The notes: generated by a model from the letters alone, not told the origin. A stretch of 64,000 nucleotides of DNA from Bacteroidia bacterium (GCA_030425505.1 JAUIAB010000016.1:1-64000), one strand, 5' to 3'; positions 53,905 through 63,486 are shown, counted from the stretch's first letter. Numbers and translations: made by a program.

Positions 53905-54774
53905 ATGGTAAAAAAGAAATCACAAGCGGAATTCACAAAATGGTTTGGACCTCTTCTTGATGCCCTTAGAGACTTAGGTGATTCTGGGAAACCAAAGGAA
54001 GTATCGACAAAAATTGCAGAGAATTTAAAACTTAGTGATTCGATACTTGATGAGACATTAAGTTCAGGAACAAATAAATTTCATAATCAGGTAGCTTGGG
54101 CAAGACAATACCTTGTTTGGGATGGATTACTTGATTCTTCTAAACACGGTACATGGAAGCTTACTGAGAAAGGAAAAATAACTACATTAAATGAGGAACA
54201 ATCCCGAGAATTGTTTTTAAAATGGGTTGAAATTCATGCAAAAGCAAGAAAAGAGAAATCTGAAAAAACTATTATTAAGGAACAAGAGGCCTCCAAACCT
54301 ACAGATTTTGAAACTGATAGTAGTTCGGATTTGTTGGCTGTTCTTCAAAGTTTGTCGCCATCTGGATTTGAAAAATTATGTAGGGAGTTATTACGCGAAC
54401 ATAGTTTCGAAAATGTCGTTGTGACGGGCGGTTCGCATGATGGCGGAATTGACGGATACGGAACTCTAGAAATGAATCCATTTGTGAGTTTTAAGGTATT
54501 ATTCCAAGCTAAACGATACAAAGGTTCCGTCTCAAGAGCGCAAGTTGGAGACTTTAGAAATGCTATGATTGGAAGAGCCGAAAAAGGAATAATCTTGACA
54601 ACTGGGACTTTTACAAATGAAGCAATTAAAGAAGCCAATCGAGATGGAGCTCCACAAGTTGAACTTGTAGACGGTGAAAAGTTAATAATGATGTTTGAAA
54701 AAGTTGAACTCGGTTTGATCCCCAAAACTATTTACGAGATTGATTTTAATTACTTTAAGAGATTCATGGATTAA
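53905..54774 (+). CDS. Mrr-type restriction endonuclease
   Basis: A 289-residue stand-alone nuclease of the type IV (modified-DNA) Mrr group. The N-terminal Mrr_N winged-helix (about 10-95, PLLDALRDLGDSGKPKEVST) recognises DNA. The C-terminal Mrr_cat domain (about 145-270) has LSPSGFEKLCRELLREHSF, the catalytic Asp in HDGGIDGYG (D183) and QAK at 201-203 in place of ExK. VGDFRNAM and GIILTTGTFT complete the fold. No methylase or specificity gene is nearby. It marks the start of the accessory stretch and may be a defence gene against methylated foreign DNA. Confidence 0.92.
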   Translation: MVKKKSQAEFTKWFGPLLDALRDLGDSGKPKEVSTKIAENLKLSDSILDETLSSGTNKFHNQVAWARQYLVWDGLLDSSKHGTWKLTEKGKITTLNEEQSRELFLKWVEIHAKARKEKSEKTIIKEQEASKPTDFETDSSSDLLAVLQSLSPSGFEKLCRELLREHSFENVVVTGGSHDGGIDGYGTLEMNPFVSFKVLFQAKRYKGSVSRAQVGDFRNAMIGRAEKGIILTTGTFTNEAIKEANRDGAPQVELVDGEKLIMMFEKVELGLIPKTIYEIDFNYFKRFMD

Positions 54775-54882
54775 AGAACAGCTCTATTTATAAAACATTT
54801 GGCGATTGAGCTAATTTAAAGGATATTATATTCAATAAATATCGCATCGTTTGATAAGAAATTACTTTGGAATATTAAGGTT

Positions 54883-55302
54883 TTAATATACACTCTTATC
54901 CGCTGACTTTTTATTTTCAGGTTTATTATTCCATATGGTCAAGAATTGTCCTGTCGACATTTTACGAGCTGACTGCTTTGCTTTAAAAGCAATTTCGCCT
55001 TCAAAGAGTTGGCCTATTGTTTCAAACCAAAGTTGTAGCCAAACTCCAAAATGTATTTGCTCTATGGAATGGTTCATATTCTTATCAACGTTTATGTGTT
55101 TTGCTGATGGATTTCCTTTAAACTTTGCTATACCCAATAAGTTAGTTTCCCAAAAGTTAGTAAGTTTTTTAAGATGCTCTGGCCATTGTTCTTCAGAAAT
55201 ATGACTATTGAAAATTGAACCTAATAATTCATTTTTTCGAATTTTAGAATAAAATGTATGCACTAGTTTACTAATATCTTCACGGCTATTAATTGTCTTC
55301 AT
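54883..55302 (-). CDS. Group III truncated haemoglobin
   Basis: A 139-residue globin of the TrHbP/group 3 type. Typical segments are DISKLVHTFYSKIRKNELLGSIFN, the EQWPEHLKKLTNFWETNL helix and the proximal-His helix SIEQIHFGVWLQLWFETI. These proteins bind haem and O2 or NO and are thought to act in NO or oxidative stress. It overlaps no neighbour and stands 4 bases before the cupin gene stop, suggesting a two-gene operon with the cupin. Confidence 0.9.
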   Translation of the reverse strand: MKTINSREDISKLVHTFYSKIRKNELLGSIFNSHISEEQWPEHLKKLTNFWETNLLGIAKFKGNPSAKHINVDKNMNHSIEQIHFGVWLQLWFETIGQLFEGEIAFKAKQSARKMSTGQFLTIWNNKPENKKSADKSVY

Positions 55303-55306
55303 TGAA

Positions 55307-55651
55307 TTAAGATTTTTGAGCTACTTTTTTTACCCGATTGGCATCATCGAGTTTTGATAGCGTTAATCGCACAATACTGTCTTCTTTTGCTGTCAAATCG
55401 TGAGAAATATTACTTTCTAAAGTGATAACATCTCCTTTTTCGAGCGATATTATTTCACCTTCAACACCAAAATCTATTTTCCCTTCTAAAATATGAATAA
55501 TAATAGGAAGTGGAGCTTTATGCTCTTTCATTGTTTGTCTATTTTTTAATAGTATTCTAATTTCTTTTGAAAACGAAGTCTCCAAAATAACTTTAGTGAC
55601 AATTCGGTTATCATTGTAATCTAGATGTTTATTAAATGACTTAATATTCAT
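55307..55651 (-). CDS. Small cupin-domain protein
   Basis: A 114-residue single cupin. Motif 1 is partly kept as QTMKEHKAPLPIIIHILEGKIDFGV, and motif 2 as LEKGDVITLESNISHDLTAKED. Only some of the usual His/Glu metal ligands are present (H58-region and H95-region), so metal binding is uncertain. Proteins like this often sense or buffer small molecules. It is the first gene of the cupin-globin pair; a hairpin lies just upstream at 55686. Confidence 0.8.
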   Translation of the reverse strand: MNIKSFNKHLDYNDNRIVTKVILETSFSKEIRILLKNRQTMKEHKAPLPIIIHILEGKIDFGVEGEIISLEKGDVITLESNISHDLTAKEDSIVRLTLSKLDDANRVKKVAQKS

Positions 55652-55685
55652 TTTCGTTTTTTTTCAGGCTTGCAGCTAATGATTT

Positions 55686-55739
55686 AGCTATGAGCAGTAA
55701 CATCCTGCAGGGCACCATTGCTCATAGCTGTTGTTGGGC
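55686..55739. repeat. Imperfect attC-like hairpin
   Basis: AGCTATGAGCA and TGCTCATAGCT are perfect 11-bp inverted arms around a 22-base loop containing CCTGCAGG. GTTGGGC, matching the integron core form GTTRRRY, follows at 55733-55739. A matching RYYYAAC box is not clear on the other side, so it is at best a degenerate recombination site. It separates the cupin-globin pair from the chaperone pair. Confidence 0.4.
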
Positions 55740-55761
55740 AATCATTTTATATACATATCAA

Positions 55762-56061
55762 TTAGCCTTGGTCTTCGTACAACCGAAGTCTGTTTTTTAC
55801 GACATTTAATTCAGTTTGCAAATCATTGATCTTGTCCAATAAGTTTAACACAGCATCTACACCTTCCAGATTTATATTAAGATCTTTTTGCATCCGAACT
55901 ACTTTTTCAATAACACTAACTTTATCTTCATGAATAAAATTCGAATCTTCAACAGAAAGTATTTCAATGATATCAAAATCTTGTAATTCATAGAACAATG
56001 ACATTTCGATCTCATAGTGTATACTTAATTGCTCAATAGGGATTAATTTTTCTTTGTTCAT
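55762..56061 (-). CDS. CbpM-like chaperone modulator (MerR-HTH family)
   Basis: A 99-residue protein of the CbpM/MerR type. The N-terminal helix-turn-helix-like part ([24 protein letters not shown]) and the C-terminal helix ([22 protein letters not shown], here [19 protein letters not shown]) fit CbpM, which inhibits the DnaJ-like CbpA. Its ATG overlaps the stop of the DnaJ-type gene by 4 bases (ATGA), so the two are translationally coupled, as in the cbpAM operon. Confidence 0.85.
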   Translation of the reverse strand: MNKEKLIPIEQLSIHYEIEMSLFYELQDFDIIEILSVEDSNFIHEDKVSVIEKVVRMQKDLNINLEGVDAVLNLLDKINDLQTELNVVKNRLRLYEDQG

Positions 56062-56948
56062 TGGTGTCTTAATTTAGCTAGCTCATTAAATAATTCTTTT
56101 TCCTTTTCGCTTAGTTTGGTGGGTAGTTTTACATTATAAGTAATATACATATCTCCAAATTCACCCTCCTTTTTATAAACAGGGAACCCTTTACCTCTCA
56201 GTTTTACTTTTGTTCCGCTTTGCGTTTCGGGGCTTACTTTCAACTTTACTTTGCTATCAAATGTGTCAATTGTAGTTTCACCACCTAAAATTGCCTTGTA
56301 TAAATCAATGTCTACTGTAGTATATAAATTGTCTTTGTCCCGTTTGAATTTTGTATGATTAGCAATTGAAAATTTAAGAATCAAATCTCCCTTTGGCCCA
56401 CCATTTAACCCTTCACCTCCATATCCTTTTATTCGAATAATTTGTCCGTTTTTTACTCCGGCTGGAATTGTGAGGCGTATGTTCTTGCCGTTAACAGTTA
56501 GAGTGCGCTTATGTGTTTCATAAACATCTCTCAAGTCAAGATGTAATTCTGCATGAAAATCTTGGCCTTTAAACTTAATGTTACCCCCTCTTTTCCTTCC
56601 ACCACCGAACATAGATTCAAAAAAGTCGGAATAATCACTTCCTGAAAAACTACCCGAAGACTGGCCTTGAAAACCACTGCTAGATTGTTGCCTCTGTTGT
56701 TGCGCATTATCAAATTCATCAGCATGTTTCCAATCTTTTCCATATTTATCATATTTCTTGCGGTTTTCTGTGTTACTCAAAGCCTCATTGGCTTCATTAA
56801 TTTCTTTAAATTTTTTCTCAGCTTCCTTGTCATTAGGGTTTAAATCAGGATGGTATTTACGTGCCAATTTTCGGTAGGCTCTTTTTATTTCCTCCTGGGT
56901 GGAATTTTTTTCAATTCCCAGTATTTTATAATAGTCTATAAATGTCAT
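56058..56948 (-). CDS. cbpA: CbpA-type DnaJ co-chaperone
   Basis: A 296-residue J-domain protein. The J domain (1-70, [32 protein letters not shown], read as motif) has the HPD triad. A Gly/Gln/Ser-rich linker (about 78-110) and the DnaJ C-terminal substrate domain (about 120-290, [13 protein letters not shown]-like and [19 protein letters not shown]) follow. There is no CxxCxGxG zinc region, which separates it from DnaJ and matches CbpA. It works with DnaK and is likely controlled by CbpM just downstream. The symbol is a family-level choice. Confidence 0.88.
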   Translation of the reverse strand: MTFIDYYKILGIEKNSTQEEIKRAYRKLARKYHPDLNPNDKEAEKKFKEINEANEALSNTENRKKYDKYGKDWKHADEFDNAQQQRQQSSSGFQGQSSGSFSGSDYSDFFESMFGGGRKRGGNIKFKGQDFHAELHLDLRDVYETHKRTLTVNGKNIRLTIPAGVKNGQIIRIKGYGGEGLNGGPKGDLILKFSIANHTKFKRDKDNLYTTVDIDLYKAILGGETTIDTFDSKVKLKVSPETQSGTKVKLRGKGFPVYKKEGEFGDMYITYNVKLPTKLSEKEKELFNELAKLRHQ

Positions 56949-57023
56949 TTATATTGTATTGCTTTGATAAAATAAATTAATGTATTAAATGTCACGTCCT
57001 AAAATACGGCTACGGTTTTAGCG

Positions 57024-57398
57024 CTAATTTAAATTAAAATTGTGCACCATATCAGGAGCATTAAAGTTTAAAGATAAATGCATTCGCTTATGATTATAAA
57101 TTTTGATTGCATTTTTTACAGCTCTCTTAGCATGTTCAAGGTTAGAGAAGCATTCATCGAGGTAGAATTCACCTTTCAAAATTCCGTTTACTCTTTCAGT
57201 CACAGTGTTTTCATAGCAGTGATTCTCTTCTGTCATGCTAATGAGCATTCCTTTATTCTTAAGGGCTTTTACGTATTGATTACTACAATATTGAATGCCT
57301 CTATCCGAATGGTGAATGGATTTTACGTGCTGCACTTTCTTTAGTACAGATTCAATCTTCTCTAAATTAATATTTTCAGGAACTCCCTGTAAAAGCAA
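57024..57398 (-). pseudogene. C-terminal fragment of an IS3-family transposase
   Basis: The frame keeps the last part of the DDE domain: HHSDRGIQYCSNQYVKALKNKG with the second Asp, and NCYENTVTERVNGILKGEF-like segment (CYENTVTERVNGILKGEF) with the catalytic Glu. IYNHKRMHLSLNFNAPD, the IS3 ending, is also intact. The first Asp and the whole N-terminal half, including orfA, are missing. It is therefore inactive. The right end joins directly to the start of a broken cation-diffusion gene. Confidence 0.88.
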
Positions 57399-57472
57399 GT
57401 AAAACCTACATTAATGAAAAAAGCGATTTTCAGGTTTCTTTCACCGCCTCCATGATCGTGATAATGTACCAT
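57398..57472 (-). pseudogene. N-terminal stub of a cation diffusion facilitator (CzcD-like)
   Basis: Reading from the ATG at 57472 gives MVHYHDHGGGERNLKIAFF and then INVGFT. The His-rich start plus NLKIAFFxNxxFT is the opening of CzcD-type zinc/cobalt transporters. After about 25 codons the similarity stops at the IS3 fragment. The rest of the gene is absent, apparently through an insertion and deletion. The call rests on motif memory. Confidence 0.7.
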
Positions 57473-57475
57473 AGA

Positions 57476-57826
57476 CTAAAGTTCAGATTTTGAGATCCAC
57501 TCTTTTGCTTTACTCGCATAATAATACAGGATGTCGTCATTAGTAAGTGGTTTCATGGCATTGGTCATTAGTTCGTGCCATTTCTTTTCTTCAACAATTG
57601 CTACCCGGTTCAACTTATTGGTATTTTGCAAATCGAATTTCACATCCCGCCAAAAAGCATGAGTTGTCCAACCTTCTAATTCTTTCATCTGAAAATACCA
57701 ATTGATTTTGTTATTTTTTTTTATCTTTTCTCTCAATACAGGGAGCATTTGGTCATAGTCTTTATCATTAAGCTTGCTTGTGGCAATCATGTAAATAATG
57801 TTTGCTTTTTCTTCTATCTGTATCAT
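57476..57826 (-). CDS. SpoIIAA-like STAS/SEC14-type protein
   Basis: A 116-residue protein that matches the SpoIIAA-like family (PF11964): IYMIATSKLNDKDYDQMLPVLREKI, then NWYFQMKELEGWTTHAFWRDVKFD and VAIVEEKKWHELMTN. These small proteins have a STAS/CRAL-TRIO-like fold and may bind lipids or other hydrophobic ligands; the role is unproven. It is the last gene of the minus-strand metal-efflux group, 36 bases after the adaptor gene. Confidence 0.86.
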   Translation of the reverse strand: MIQIEEKANIIYMIATSKLNDKDYDQMLPVLREKIKKNNKINWYFQMKELEGWTTHAFWRDVKFDLQNTNKLNRVAIVEEKKWHELMTNAMKPLTNDDILYYYASKAKEWISKSEL

Positions 57827-57862
57827 TTTGTTGTAGCTATTAATTAAATGAGTTTATTTCTC

Positions 57863-59077
57863 TTAATGCGAGTGTTTAGCTTCGCTTTTTTTCATTTCCG
57901 CCATCAGGTAGTAGGCGTTGTTCCAGGCAACTTTGGTTTTATCTGGTAATGGCTTTAATAGCTTAACCTCTATCCAGCCATCGTCTTTTGAATCCGTAAT
58001 AATCTCTACCGACTCAAACGTCCATTCGGTTTCTCTATTGTCGTTTTCCTTTTTGGCAGTGAACATGAAATACTTGTCGCCTTCCCGCACCACTCCGGCT
58101 TCCGTTAAGGCATAGCTTTGTATATCACTTATCATAATCTGACCTCTTACATACATTCCGGGAATCAACAAACCTTTTTTATTTTCAATCTCGGCATGGA
58201 GGTGTATGGCTTTGGGGTTTTTCTCAAAGGATTTACCTACAGAATAAATGGTGGCCTCAAGTTCTTTTTCAGGTAATGATTCAATGGAAAATCGCACTTT
58301 CTGTCCTTCCTTTACCTTGTGTATGTCCTTTTCAAATACCATTAAGTCCACATGAATGTGGTCAATATTCACGATTTCAAACATTACTGTTTGCGGTTGT
58401 ACATATTGTCCAGTTTTTACTTCCACCAATCGAATATGACCATCAAGTGGAGTAACCACCGGAATCTGCTCGTAAATTTCGCTTTTTAGTATTTTATCAA
58501 GGTTAAGCCTCATCAATTTTAGTTGTACTTCATAACCTTTCACTGTTCCTTTCATAGACTGGTAGTCGGCTTGCGTTTTCTGAAGCTCTTTTCCAGATCC
58601 CACCTTTTCTTCATAAAGTTTCCTTTGTCGCTGGTACTCTTTTTCCAAGTATTGAAGCTGGTTCCAACTGTTCACGTAGTTGGTTTGTAGCTTAATGAGG
58701 TCGGGATGGCTTAAATAGGCCAATACCTGCCCTTTGCTTACCTTATCACCTTCTATTACCTTGATGCTAGTAATGTTTGCTCCAATAATAGCTGTAACCG
58801 CAGCTTCGTTTTGAGGAGGCACTTTCAGTTGACCGTTGGCCTCTACATAGGAAGATATATTGCGAAAAGGCAATGTGTCCACCTTCATTGCAAGGGATTG
58901 AAATTGTTGTTCCGAAAAATGGACTTTGTCATGTCCTTCCCCATGTTCATGGTGTTCAGATTCTTTACCATTCTCATGGTCATGCCCTTCTTCGTTATGC
59001 CCAGAATTGCCACAGGCTGTCAGGAATAAGCTTGCTGTAAGCAGCAAAATGTATCTTTTTATATTATTTGTATTCAT
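57863..59077 (-). CDS. Heavy-metal RND efflux adaptor (CzcB/CusB-like)
   Basis: Periplasmic membrane-fusion protein of 404 residues. It is a lipoprotein (ILLLTASLFLTACGNSG) with a His/Glu-rich N-terminus (EEGHDHENGKESEHHEHGEG), which likely binds metal. The adaptor folds follow: a lipoyl-type half (VIEGDKVSKGQVLAYLSHPDL), a coiled hairpin (about 130-190), the second half (VVTPLDGHIRLVEVKTGQYV), a beta-barrel and a membrane-proximal domain. It links the RND pump encoded 38 bases upstream to an outer-membrane channel. The metal is addressed under the pump. Confidence 0.93.
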   Translation of the reverse strand: MNTNNIKRYILLLTASLFLTACGNSGHNEEGHDHENGKESEHHEHGEGHDKVHFSEQQFQSLAMKVDTLPFRNISSYVEANGQLKVPPQNEAAVTAIIGANITSIKVIEGDKVSKGQVLAYLSHPDLIKLQTNYVNSWNQLQYLEKEYQRQRKLYEEKVGSGKELQKTQADYQSMKGTVKGYEVQLKLMRLNLDKILKSEIYEQIPVVTPLDGHIRLVEVKTGQYVQPQTVMFEIVNIDHIHVDLMVFEKDIHKVKEGQKVRFSIESLPEKELEATIYSVGKSFEKNPKAIHLHAEIENKKGLLIPGMYVRGQIMISDIQSYALTEAGVVREGDKYFMFTAKKENDNRETEWTFESVEIITDSKDDGWIEVKLLKPLPDKTKVAWNNAYYLMAEMKKSEAKHSH

Positions 59078-59115
59078 TTTTTCTATGTTTTAATGTCTGC
59101 CTTTCGGCAAACAAA

Positions 59116-62100
59116 TTATTGACTAATAAGGTATTCCAGATTAATAATGGCCTGGTTATACTCGTTTAATGTATTGAGGTAATTGAATTTCAGTTCCAAT
59201 CCTTGATTCAGGTTTTGGAAATATTCCACATAATCTATGGCCTCATTCTCAAAGCTCTTTTGGGCATTGCCAATGATTAAGTTGGCCTGTGGAATGGCCT
59301 TGTATCTGTAATAACTCAAACTGCCCTGATATTTTAATACTTCCTGCAACTGCTGTTCGTATTGTCCTTGAAGAACAGTTGAGTAGTAACTAGCATTGCT
59401 TTCCGCCATTTGCTCTTTCAGTTTAGCAGATTTTATATTTGCCCTATAAGAGCTGTAAAACAAGGGAATGGTTATGACTGCCTGAACACCAGTAAAGCGA
59501 TCAGAGCCAGTGGCAATATCTCCGCTACCAGTTTGGCTTCCAATTAAGGATTGATTAAAATACCCTACTGATAATCCGGGTAGCATTTTGGCTGACTGCA
59601 CCGCCTTTTCAGCATTTGCAATATTAATCTGTTGTCTAGCATAAGCTAACAAGGGATTGTTGGTAAGTTGGGTGGAATCCTGAATATTGGCTATTCGCCT
59701 TTCGCCCAAAACATCCGGCATAAAACTTAAACCTGTTGTATCGTTCAGTAGTATTCTTAATTGTTTTTGCTGAATGGCAATGTCCGATGTAATAATTTTG
59801 AGTGCATTTTGGATTTCCATTACTCTGGTTTCTGCTGCTACCTTTTCTAGGTAACTGGATGCTTCCACTTCGTAACGGATAGTGGCTGCATGAAGAAAGC
59901 GGTCATAAATGGTGTCTTGGCACAACAACAACTTCTCTTTTTCCCTTAAGTATGCGAGTTGATACCAGCTTTGGCGTATGTCACGCTTCAGGCTGTTCAC
60001 CGTTAATGCCAGTTGCACCTGACTACCTTCTATTTTTTCTTTTGCCAGTTTGTGTTGGTTGGTATAGACCGTAGGAAAATCAAATTGCTGGTTCAGGTTA
60101 ATAGCCAAATCGTTTTCAAAGCTGTTGTATTGACCGTACTGTACGCCCACATTTGTCTTGCCAGGATTGAAGGCTGCTTTTTTTCCCTGTTTCTGTAACT
60201 CAATGTTGGTTTTGGCTACCTGTATATTACCGTTGTTAGATAACCCGATGGCAACAGCTTCTTCTAAAGTGGTAATGGTTTTGCTTTTTACATCCTGCGC
60301 TTTCAAGTCAGGAGATGAAAATAGTGAAAGTGCAGCAACAAGTAGTATTACAACAGTGGCTTTTGAAAATGGCACTTTAGTACTTCTCATTTCAACCCAT
60401 CGATATAAAATTGGTAACACAAAAAGTGTCAATAATGTAGCTGTTATCATTCCGCCAATAACTACAGTGGCAAGGGGTTGCTGTACTTCCGCTCCAGCAG
60501 AAGTAGATACCGCCATCGGTAAAAAGCCCAAAACGTCTGTTAATGCAGTAAGCAGAATGGGTCTTATTCGCCTTCTTGCCCCTAAAAAGATTCGTTCATT
60601 CAGACTGCTGACACCTTCTTCTTTTAATTCATTCCAGCTGCTGATCAGCACTAATCCGTTCAAAACAGCTACACCAAAGAGTACGATGAAGCCAACACCC
60701 GCAGAAATACTGAAAGGCATGTCACGCAGCCACAGGGAGAATATACCTCCAATAGCTGCCAATGGAATAGCCATGTATATCATCATAGATTGCTTGAAAG
60801 ATCTTAAAGCGAAGAATATCAGAAGAAATATCAATCCCAGAGCCATAGGGACTACTATCTGTAATCTCCTACTTGCTCGTTCCAAGTTCTCGAATGCTCC
60901 ACCATACCTAATGTAATAACCTGGAGGTAAGTCAAGCTGATCATCGAGCTTTTGTTGAATTTCTTCTACAAGGGATTTTATATCACGTCCCCTGACATTC
61001 ACACCAACATAAGTTCTACGGTTGGTATTGTCACGACTAATCTGCATAGGACCAGGTTGATAGCTGATGTTTGCAACCTCTTGCAATGGAATCTGTGAAC
61101 CATTGGGTAAATTGATGTACAGATTTTTAAGGTCGTCTATGCTTTTGCGATGCTGTTTATGTAGCCGAACTACCAAATCAAAACGTTTTTCTCCTTCAAA
61201 AATCACTCCTGCCTTTCCTCCTGCAAAAGCAGATTCAACTAGGGTATTCAAATCTGCCACATGAATGCCATACTGCGCCAGTTTATACCGGTTGTATTTG
61301 ATGGTCATTTGTGGTAGACCACTGGTTGCTTCTACTTTCATATCTGCCACTCCCTGTACTTTTGAGATTATCTTGCCAATTTCTTCGACTTTGGCAGCCA
61401 AAATGTCTAAATCTTCACCGAATAATTTAACAGCTATATCTTCTCTTACTCCGGTAAGCAGTTCGTTGAACCGCATCTCAATTGGCTGAGTGAACTCATA
61501 ATTTACTCCCAGAACCACACTTACTGCCTTTTTCATTTTTTCAACGAGTTCTTCCTTACTATTAGCCGATACCCATTCATTCTTTGGTTTAAGCAATACA
61601 ATACAGTCTCCAACGTCCATTGGCATTGGGTCGGTAGGAACATCTGCAACTCCAAAGCGTGTCATGGCGTGCTTGATTTCTGGAAAATTAGCAAGGAGAA
61701 TATTCTCGATTTTAGTAGATGTCTCAATGGATTCTGATAAGGAACTGCCCGGTTTCAGAATAATATGAAAAGCTAAGTCTCCTTCATCTAATTGAGGAAT
61801 GAACTCACCACCTAGTCGCAAAAAAGTAAATGCTGCCAGACCTAATAAAACCACAGCTGAAACAACGATCCATTTCGCTCTTTTCAATGCCTTGCCCAAT
61901 GTGGGTTCATAAATATTCTCCAACCAGATCACGAAGTGGTCGCCCCAAGAGGTTTTGTTCTTTTTACCCATTTGGATAAACAAGGCTGACATCATAGGAA
62001 CATAGGTGAGGCAAAGTATCATTACTCCTATCATGGCGAACATAAAGGTAAGTGCCATTGGCTGGAACATTTTACCTTCCACACCCTGCAATGCCAGTAT

Positions 62101-63486
62101 AGGAATAAATACTATAAGGATGATAAGCTGCCCAAAGAAAGCAGCATTCATCATCTTACTTGATGCAGAATAAGCCACTTCATTTCTCACCTTAGTATTA
62201 AGGTCTTGATTCTTCAATACTTTGTCATGCAACAGGAATACGGTTCCTTCTACAATAATTACCGCCCCGTCTACAATAATTCCGAAGTCAATAGCTCCTA
62301 AACTCATCAGGTTAGCCCACACGTCAAAAATATTCATTAAGATAAAGGCAAATAATAAAGAAAGGGGAATGGTTGAGGCTACGATTAACCCTCCTCTCCA
62401 GTTTCCAAGTAAGAACACTAAGACAAAGATCACAATTAAAGCCCCTTCCATGAGATTCTGACTTAGAGTGCTTGTGGTATTTGCAATTAAGGAGCTTCGG
62501 TCTAAAAGCGGCACTATACTTACGCCTTCGGGTAATGATTTTTGAATATCCTCGACCCGATTCTTTACTGCATTTATTACATTATTTGAGTTGGCTCCTT
62601 TCAGCATGAGTATCATGCCACCAACTGCTTCTCCCTTTCCGTCTTTTGTAAATGCGCCATATCGTATTGCTTTTCCGATCTGTACTATTGCAACATCCTT
62701 AATAGTTATGGGCAGACCATCTATATTTGTTACTACAATACTTTCAATGTCCTTTATACTTCGGGCTAGTCCTTCACCTCGAATAAAATTAGCATAGTGG
62801 TCTTTTTCTATATAAGCCCCACCGGTGTTCTGGTTGTTCTTTTCAAGGGCCGTAAAAATATCGGAAATGGTGAGTCCAATTGCTTTTAATTCATCTGGAT
62901 CAACAGCTACTTCGTACTGTTTGATATTACCGCCAAAGGCATTGACTTCCACCACACCTGGAACCATTGCCATTTGCCTGCGAACAATCCAATCTTGCAT
63001 GATACGCAAGTCTGCGGCGGAATAACGGAGCAGATAAGCAGAATCTACCTCTAGTGTATATTGGTATATTTCACCTAATCCAGTGGATATTGGTCCCATT
63101 GAAGGCTCGCCGAAACCTTGCGGGATTTTTTCTTTGACCTCCGTAAGTTTTTCGGCTACCAGTTGTCTGGGCAAATAGATTCCCATGTCATCTTCAAAAA
63201 CGATGGTTACTACTGATAGCCCAAAACGTGAAACAGAGCGTATTTCTGTAACGCCTGGAAGGTTGGCCATTGATACTTCAACGGGGTAGGTAACGAATTG
63301 CTCAATATCCTCTGTTCCTAGATTTGGAGCTTGTGTAATGACTTGTAACTGGTTATTAGTTATATCTGGCACAGCATCGAGCGGAACTTTGGTTATACTC
63401 CATATCCCCCCAATTATGAGAGCTATGGTAAGAAAACCAATGATCAGTTTGTTCTTTATCGAGAACGATATTATTTGATTGATCAT
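59116..63486 (-). CDS. CzcA-type heavy-metal RND pump fused to a TolC-like channel
   Basis: A 1456-residue fusion. Residues 1 to about 1035 are an HME-RND pump with twelve helices. TM4 has DFGIIVDGAVIIVE with D400, D406 and E413, the CzcA proton-relay set, which suggests Zn/Co/Cd or Ni rather than Cu/Ag. After a hydrophobic, signal-like stretch (ATVVILLVAALSLFSS, then PDLKAQ) comes an outer-membrane-factor part of about 400 residues with the TolC helical repeats (TLEEAVAIGLSNNGNIQVAK, PLLAYARQQINIANAEKAVQ). Such fusions are usual in Bacteroidota. A separate channel protein is therefore not needed in the operon. The protein may be processed at the linker. Confidence 0.94.
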   Translation of the reverse strand: MINQIISFSIKNKLIIGFLTIALIIGGIWSITKVPLDAVPDITNNQLQVITQAPNLGTEDIEQFVTYPVEVSMANLPGVTEIRSVSRFGLSVVTIVFEDDMGIYLPRQLVAEKLTEVKEKIPQGFGEPSMGPISTGLGEIYQYTLEVDSAYLLRYSAADLRIMQDWIVRRQMAMVPGVVEVNAFGGNIKQYEVAVDPDELKAIGLTISDIFTALEKNNQNTGGAYIEKDHYANFIRGEGLARSIKDIESIVVTNIDGLPITIKDVAIVQIGKAIRYGAFTKDGKGEAVGGMILMLKGANSNNVINAVKNRVEDIQKSLPEGVSIVPLLDRSSLIANTTSTLSQNLMEGALIVIFVLVFLLGNWRGGLIVASTIPLSLLFAFILMNIFDVWANLMSLGAIDFGIIVDGAVIIVEGTVFLLHDKVLKNQDLNTKVRNEVAYSASSKMMNAAFFGQLIILIVFIPILALQGVEGKMFQPMALTFMFAMIGVMILCLTYVPMMSALFIQMGKKNKTSWGDHFVIWLENIYEPTLGKALKRAKWIVVSAVVLLGLAAFTFLRLGGEFIPQLDEGDLAFHIILKPGSSLSESIETSTKIENILLANFPEIKHAMTRFGVADVPTDPMPMDVGDCIVLLKPKNEWVSANSKEELVEKMKKAVSVVLGVNYEFTQPIEMRFNELLTGVREDIAVKLFGEDLDILAAKVEEIGKIISKVQGVADMKVEATSGLPQMTIKYNRYKLAQYGIHVADLNTLVESAFAGGKAGVIFEGEKRFDLVVRLHKQHRKSIDDLKNLYINLPNGSQIPLQEVANISYQPGPMQISRDNTNRRTYVGVNVRGRDIKSLVEEIQQKLDDQLDLPPGYYIRYGGAFENLERASRRLQIVVPMALGLIFLLIFFALRSFKQSMMIYMAIPLAAIGGIFSLWLRDMPFSISAGVGFIVLFGVAVLNGLVLISSWNELKEEGVSSLNERIFLGARRRIRPILLTALTDVLGFLPMAVSTSAGAEVQQPLATVVIGGMITATLLTLFVLPILYRWVEMRSTKVPFSKATVVILLVAALSLFSSPDLKAQDVKSKTITTLEEAVAIGLSNNGNIQVAKTNIELQKQGKKAAFNPGKTNVGVQYGQYNSFENDLAINLNQQFDFPTVYTNQHKLAKEKIEGSQVQLALTVNSLKRDIRQSWYQLAYLREKEKLLLCQDTIYDRFLHAATIRYEVEASSYLEKVAAETRVMEIQNALKIITSDIAIQQKQLRILLNDTTGLSFMPDVLGERRIANIQDSTQLTNNPLLAYARQQINIANAEKAVQSAKMLPGLSVGYFNQSLIGSQTGSGDIATGSDRFTGVQAVITIPLFYSSYRANIKSAKLKEQMAESNASYYSTVLQGQYEQQLQEVLKYQGSLSYYRYKAIPQANLIIGNAQKSFENEAIDYVEYFQNLNQGLELKFNYLNTLNEYNQAIINLEYLISQ

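Noticed and set aside
55686-55739. A confirmed integron attC site
   Set aside because: Only one core box fits. The opposite side (GCAGCTAATG) does not match RYYYAAC, so I kept it only as an attC-like hairpin.
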